33,246 bases of DNA, taken from assembly GCA_903895005.1 (NCBI GenBank), contig CAITSH010000001.1, forward strand, positions 1 through 33,246. Reading direction: 5' to 3'. Numbering within the stretch: position 1 is the stretch's first letter; each line of letters begins with the position of its first letter. A program made the translations under genes and the position numbers. Positions 29,832 to 33,246 of the stretch are shown here, piece by piece. Below the pieces are notes generated by a model. The model did not search any database. It was given only the letters and a program-made list of their open reading frames with translations, and was not told the DNA's origin. This DNA is from an uncultured Pseudomonadota bacterium. GTDB lineage: Bacteria > Pseudomonadota > Gammaproteobacteria > Burkholderiales > SG8-39.

Positions 29832-30779
29832 CTATCGTCCGGCGCGAATGCGATAGAAGTTAAAGCGCGAACGCGGCAACACACCCGCCAGATAGGATGG
29901 CGCCACGGCTTCGAGCGCGGTCGGCGTGATGCCAAACGGCAGGGATGCCCCGCTGACGCTGTCACGCTCCATCGAGCGCACGTTATCGAGCGTGAGCGGC
30001 GATCCGGGCACCAATCCCATTACGAAAGCCTGCAACCCCGAGAGAATCCGGCCCAGTCCGATAATCGGACGCTCGCAGCCGCTCACCTTGCCAGCATACG
30101 CCACCAATTCGCGCAGGCTGTACACGCGTGGGCCAACAAGGTCGTAGGTCTTGCCGTAGCTACTGTGATCGGAGATGGCGGCGACGAACGCGCCAGCCAC
30201 GTCGCCGACAAAGACCGGCTGGAAGCGCGCGTCCGGCGAGCCCAGGGGCATGAGCGGGAACAGCTTCAACAGAATGGCAAACAGGTTGAGAAAGCCATCC
30301 TCCGGCCCGAATACGACCGACGGGCGGAACACCGTCACCGCGAGTCGGTCTTTTGCGTCGCGCACCGCCGCTTCGCCATCGGCCTTGGAGCGCAGGTATT
30401 CGCTGGGGGCGTCGCTGGCGGCACACAGCGCGCTCATGTGGATCAGGTGCGGAACGCCGGCGGCTATGCAGGCGGCGGCCAGTTTTTGGGGCAGCTCGAC
30501 ATGCGCTGAAGCAAAGTCGCGCCCGTAAGGCATGCCCGGCCGACTGTGCAAGATACCGACAAGGTTGATCACGGCGTCGCAGCCGGCCACCAGTCGCGCC
30601 AGCACCGCCGGGTCACCCACCCCGGCCTCCACCACATCCACCGTGGGCAGGGTGATGAGATGCTTGGCACGCTCGCGCCCGCGCGTGGGCACCAGCACGT
30701 TGTATCCCTTTTCCGCGAGAACCCGGACGATATGGCGGCCGATAAAACCGGTGCCCCCGACAACACAAATTTTTGCCAT
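29832..30779 (-). CDS. NDUFA9-like NAD(P)-binding protein (atypical SDR)
   Basis: 315-residue atypical short-chain dehydrogenase related to the complex I NDUFA9 subunit. The Rossmann motif VVGGTGFIGRHIVRVL opens the protein, followed by the acceptor loop VPTRGRERAK, the strand VINLVGIL and the segment HMSALCAASDAPSEYLRSKADGEAAV with a Tyr-x3-Lys-type pair (Y-LRS-K). FRPSVVFGPEDGFLNLF and PVFVGDVAGAF are also characteristic. Bacterial members are probably NAD(P)-binding scaffolds or quinone- or lipid-linked oxidoreductases rather than complex I subunits. It begins 52 bases after the slt stop and is followed closely by the GST gene. Confidence 0.88.
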   Translation of the reverse strand: MAKICVVGGTGFIGRHIVRVLAEKGYNVLVPTRGRERAKHLITLPTVDVVEAGVGDPAVLARLVAGCDAVINLVGILHSRPGMPYGRDFASAHVELPQKLAAACIAAGVPHLIHMSALCAASDAPSEYLRSKADGEAAVRDAKDRLAVTVFRPSVVFGPEDGFLNLFAILLKLFPLMPLGSPDARFQPVFVGDVAGAFVAAISDHSSYGKTYDLVGPRVYSLRELVAYAGKVSGCERPIIGLGRILSGLQAFVMGLVPGSPLTLDNVRSMERDSVSGASLPFGITPTALEAVAPSYLAGVLPRSRFNFYRIRAGR

Positions 30780-30831
30780 AGTTTCACCCGAGAAAAACAG
30801 CCGTCCCCGAACAGCACGGCATCCTGCGATT

Positions 30832-32799
30832 TTACTGCGCCGGCTCCGCTTTCAGGGCGAGCGTGTTGTCCGAACCCTGTCGCGCCGGAATGGTGCCCAA
30901 GCGCGCTTTCAGCGACTTGGTCGGATCGCCAAGCATCGCCGCGTAATAGACGGTGTTGATCATCACCTTCTTGACGTAATCGCGCGTTTCGTCAAACGGG
31001 ATGCTCTCGGCGTAAATGGCGCCCTCAAGCGGGCGGGCGTCGCGCCATCGCCGCGCCCGCCCCGGGCCTGCGTTGTAGGCCGCGGCGGCGAGCACCGGTG
31101 AACCGCCCTGGTCATCGAGCACATGCCTGAGATAGGCCGTACCCAGGCGCACGTTGATATCAACGTCGGTTACGCGTGACTGACTGAAGTTGGTCATGCC
31201 GATCTTCCCGGCCATCCACTTGGCGGTGGCCGGCATCAATTGCATCAGCCCGGACGCGCCGACCGACGATTTGGCGCCGGTGATGAAGCGGCTTTCCTGA
31301 CGCACCAGGCCCAGCACCCAGGGTTCCTCCAGTTGCAGGGCCCGCGCCGATTCGGCGAACACCTGCCGGTGGGGAGCAAGATAGCGCAAGGAAAAGTCGT
31401 GCTGTGCCAGCGTGCGGTCGGCGGTGCTGATGGCGCGGTCCCATATCTCGAATTTTCGCGCATGGTCGGCAGCCGCGAGCAGGAAACGGTCATCGGTGCC
31501 GCGAATCGCCCACAGCCATTCACGCGTGGCCTCGCTGCGCATTTCAATTCGGTACAGTGCAAGCGCACGCGTCAGGCCCGGATTGGCCCCCGCAGCGGCA
31601 ACCTCTTCCTTGGTCGGCACGGCGGCCTTCGCCGATAGGTCCACCGCGCGACCCAGCTCCTCTGCGGCAAGCCGGCCGTAAAAGTGGTGTTCGTCGGCAA
31701 CGCGTGCAAACAGCTTGTGCGCCTCAGGGATGTTCCCGAGCGCATGCTGCGCGCGACCCTGCCAGTAGACCCACGCCGGGTCGTTGCGCTGCAGGGGGTC
31801 CATACGCTGCGTGGCGGCGAGTACCGCCGCCCAATTACCCTGGCGCAGGGCGATACGCACGTACCAGGCGAGCTGCTCGTTGGAGAGCACGATGTCGACC
31901 GTGTCGCCATACCAGGCCAGTGCCTCGGGCATCAGGCGGCGTGCTCCGGCGAAGGCCAGTTGCCCCCAGCCGTAGGCGCGATCTTCGGGCGCGAATTTCT
32001 CGCGCATCTTGGCGTCCCAGTAACTCGCCGCCACCGCCGGATCGTTTTTGGCAAGGCGCATCAACGCAAACAGCACCAATTCCCGTGCCGGGCGCCGGGC
32101 CAGATTGCCGGGTTTTTCCAGCTGCCGCACCGGTGATTGGTTCACGGCATCGAATTGCCGCACATCCAGCGCTTCGTCGCGCGGCAGGTACTCGGCGGCA
32201 CGCTTGGCCTGGCCCATCTGCCCGGCCTCCACCAGCAGGCGGATACGGTTCCAGACATCCCCCGTGCTGTAGCGCCCATCAGCGAGGAGGACTTCTGCGA
32301 GTACAGCGCAGCCCTCGGGCAGTTCCTTGGGCGTATTCCAGAAACGCCGGACTTCGGCCAGCGCACTGGCATCCTGCTGGCGCCAACGCGCCGCCAGGCT
32401 GAAGCAGGTGGTATCGGCATCTTCGTTGACGAGTTGCGGAAACTCGGTCTGGAACGCATCCCACTGTCCACGCTTGCCGAGCAATTTAAGCCAGTCGCGA
32501 CGCAGGTTCTCCGCCAGGAGGGTACCGGCGTTACGCAGCAAAAAGGCGTTGATCTCGTCAGGGGCTGAGGCCTCAAGCCGCAGCTTGAGTTGCCAGTACT
32601 CAACCCAGGGCACGAGGACATGACCCTTGGCGAGTGCGGCCGCCTTGTTCAGCTTGGCGGCATCACCGGCGCGAAACGCGTCACGCGCGAGGACAATCGC
32701 CTCTTCGGGCGTCGGATTGCGGGACGCTGCCGCAGCGGCGGCCGGCAGCAGCAAGGCGAGGCACAGTGCTATAGTCTTGCGGATACGATGGATGTTCAT
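30832..32799 (-). CDS. slt: Soluble lytic murein transglycosylase
   Basis: 655-residue periplasmic enzyme that cleaves peptidoglycan glycan strands to 1,6-anhydromuropeptides. After a signal peptide (IALCLALLLPAAAAAA), a long alpha-superhelical U-domain fills about 30-480. The C-terminal SLT domain follows with LVRQESRFITGAKSSVGASGLMQLMPAT, in which E502 is the catalytic acid, then AAAYNAGPGRARRW and ETRDYVKKVMINTVYY, all hallmarks of Slt70. ATG 32799 was chosen over a GTG at 32820 since it gives a compact signal peptide; neither has a strong ribosome-binding site. It is divergent from the 5-formyltetrahydrofolate cyclo-ligase gene, and the NDUFA9, GST and cca genes follow. Confidence 0.95.
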   Translation of the reverse strand: MNIHRIRKTIALCLALLLPAAAAAASRNPTPEEAIVLARDAFRAGDAAKLNKAAALAKGHVLVPWVEYWQLKLRLEASAPDEINAFLLRNAGTLLAENLRRDWLKLLGKRGQWDAFQTEFPQLVNEDADTTCFSLAARWRQQDASALAEVRRFWNTPKELPEGCAVLAEVLLADGRYSTGDVWNRIRLLVEAGQMGQAKRAAEYLPRDEALDVRQFDAVNQSPVRQLEKPGNLARRPARELVLFALMRLAKNDPAVAASYWDAKMREKFAPEDRAYGWGQLAFAGARRLMPEALAWYGDTVDIVLSNEQLAWYVRIALRQGNWAAVLAATQRMDPLQRNDPAWVYWQGRAQHALGNIPEAHKLFARVADEHHFYGRLAAEELGRAVDLSAKAAVPTKEEVAAAGANPGLTRALALYRIEMRSEATREWLWAIRGTDDRFLLAAADHARKFEIWDRAISTADRTLAQHDFSLRYLAPHRQVFAESARALQLEEPWVLGLVRQESRFITGAKSSVGASGLMQLMPATAKWMAGKIGMTNFSQSRVTDVDINVRLGTAYLRHVLDDQGGSPVLAAAAYNAGPGRARRWRDARPLEGAIYAESIPFDETRDYVKKVMINTVYYAAMLGDPTKSLKARLGTIPARQGSDNTLALKAEPAQ

Positions 32800-32868
32800 G
32801 ATTCTTTTGAAGAATAGCACAGCAAGCTACTATCCCGGCAGGGCTTTTCCTTAACCTATGAGTAACGC

Positions 32869-33246
32869 ATGAACTCGATTCCGGCTGACCCGGCCGAACT
32901 CGCCGCGTGGCGAAAAGCGCTGCGTAAAAACCTGATCGAGCGACGGCGGGCCGTCGATACGACCACGCTGGAATCTTGGCGCGTGGCCATGGACACACAC
33001 CTCGCGCGCGGTTTTCCTGGCTTGGGCAAAGGGGTGCTTGCGCTGTGCTGGCCTTATCGCAATGAATACGACGCCAGGCATGTGGCGGCCAAGGCACGCG
33101 CAGCAGGCGCAATCACCGTGTTGCCGGTGGTTGTCGCACCGGCGACGCCGTTGATTTTTCGCGAATGGCATCCGGGTACCACCCTCGCCAACGGCCCGCT
33201 GGGCATTCCGTATCCGGTCGACAGCCCCGAGCGCACGCCCGACACG
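32869..33246 (+). CDS. 5-formyltetrahydrofolate cyclo-ligase, N-terminal part (3' truncated by window edge)
   Basis: The first 126 codons of an enzyme that converts 5-formyl-THF to 5,10-methenyl-THF with ATP (YgfA/MTHFS family). Visible motifs are WRKALRKNLIERRRAVD near the start, LALCWPYRNEYDARHVAAKA, VVVAPATPLIFREW and LANGPLGIPYPVDSPE. The frame is open to the window end, so the C-terminal GxGxGYYD motif lies outside. ATG 32869 is preceded by a four-codon frame ATG AGT AAC GCA TGA (32858-32872) whose stop overlaps this start, which may couple translation. The gap to the divergent slt gene is 69 bases, too short for the 6S RNA gene that often lies upstream of ygfA. Confidence 0.9.
   Translation, partial: MNSIPADPAELAAWRKALRKNLIERRRAVDTTTLESWRVAMDTHLARGFPGLGKGVLALCWPYRNEYDARHVAAKARAAGAITVLPVVVAPATPLIFREWHPGTTLANGPLGIPYPVDSPERTPDT

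Noticed and set aside
32800..32868. 6S RNA gene upstream of the cyclo-ligase
   Set aside because: The gap between slt and the cyclo-ligase is only 69 bases, too short for a 6S RNA of about 180 bases.

Overview
The window is GC-rich, densely coded DNA from a Gram-negative bacterium, most likely a betaproteobacterium of the order Burkholderiales. Three things suggest this: three Bug/TctC-type tricarboxylate-binding proteins; a block of lytic transglycosylase, NDUFA9-like NAD(P)-binding protein, glutathione S-transferase and cca, which I recall as a common Burkholderiales order; and abundant CoA-linked catabolic genes. No rRNA, tRNA, CRISPR array, transposase or phage gene was seen. The assignment is inference from gene content, not from a marker gene.

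Layout. (1) 1-4568: the 3' end of a photolyase gene, an FAD aromatic-hydroxylase-like gene divergent from a substrate-binding-protein-like gene that cannot encode a signal peptide, and a Ser/Thr kinase fused to a cyclic-nucleotide-binding domain. (2) 4913-10298: a five-gene plus-strand run (GT9 glycosyltransferase, GtrA flippase, GT39 membrane glycosyltransferase, membrane-anchored sialidase-like protein, small polytopic membrane protein), probably a cell-envelope glycan-modification operon. (3) 10353-13470: a protein with an Ala/Pro-rich tail, a YfcG-like GST, a DUF2905 membrane protein, an exported SAM methyltransferase and a secreted four-EF-hand protein. (4) 13636-24867: an eleven-gene minus-strand catabolic cluster with a divergent LysR regulator (25024-25971). 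(5) 25986-29824: a second secreted EF-hand protein, a membrane-tethered C13 caspase-like protease, cca and a GST. (6) 29832 to the end: an NDUFA9-like protein, the lytic transglycosylase Slt, and the 5' part of 5-formyltetrahydrofolate cyclo-ligase.

The catabolic cluster is the most distinctive part. In transcription order it encodes a citrate-synthase-fold lyase, a Bug binding protein, an acyl-CoA dehydrogenase, a dienelactone-hydrolase-family enzyme, a class III CoA-transferase, a Bug binding protein, a muconate-lactonizing-type enolase-superfamily enzyme, a MaoC hydratase, an AMP-dependent acyl-CoA ligase, a Bug binding protein and a second acyl-CoA dehydrogenase. These could capture an organic acid, load it on CoA by two routes, dehydrogenate, hydrate and cleave it. 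The substrate is not known. Two enzymes have lost a canonical catalytic acid: Asp to Thr in the lyase, and Glu to Tyr in one dehydrogenase.

A related hairpin repeat sits at three of the convergent gene junctions. Several divergent junctions carry operator-like repeats.
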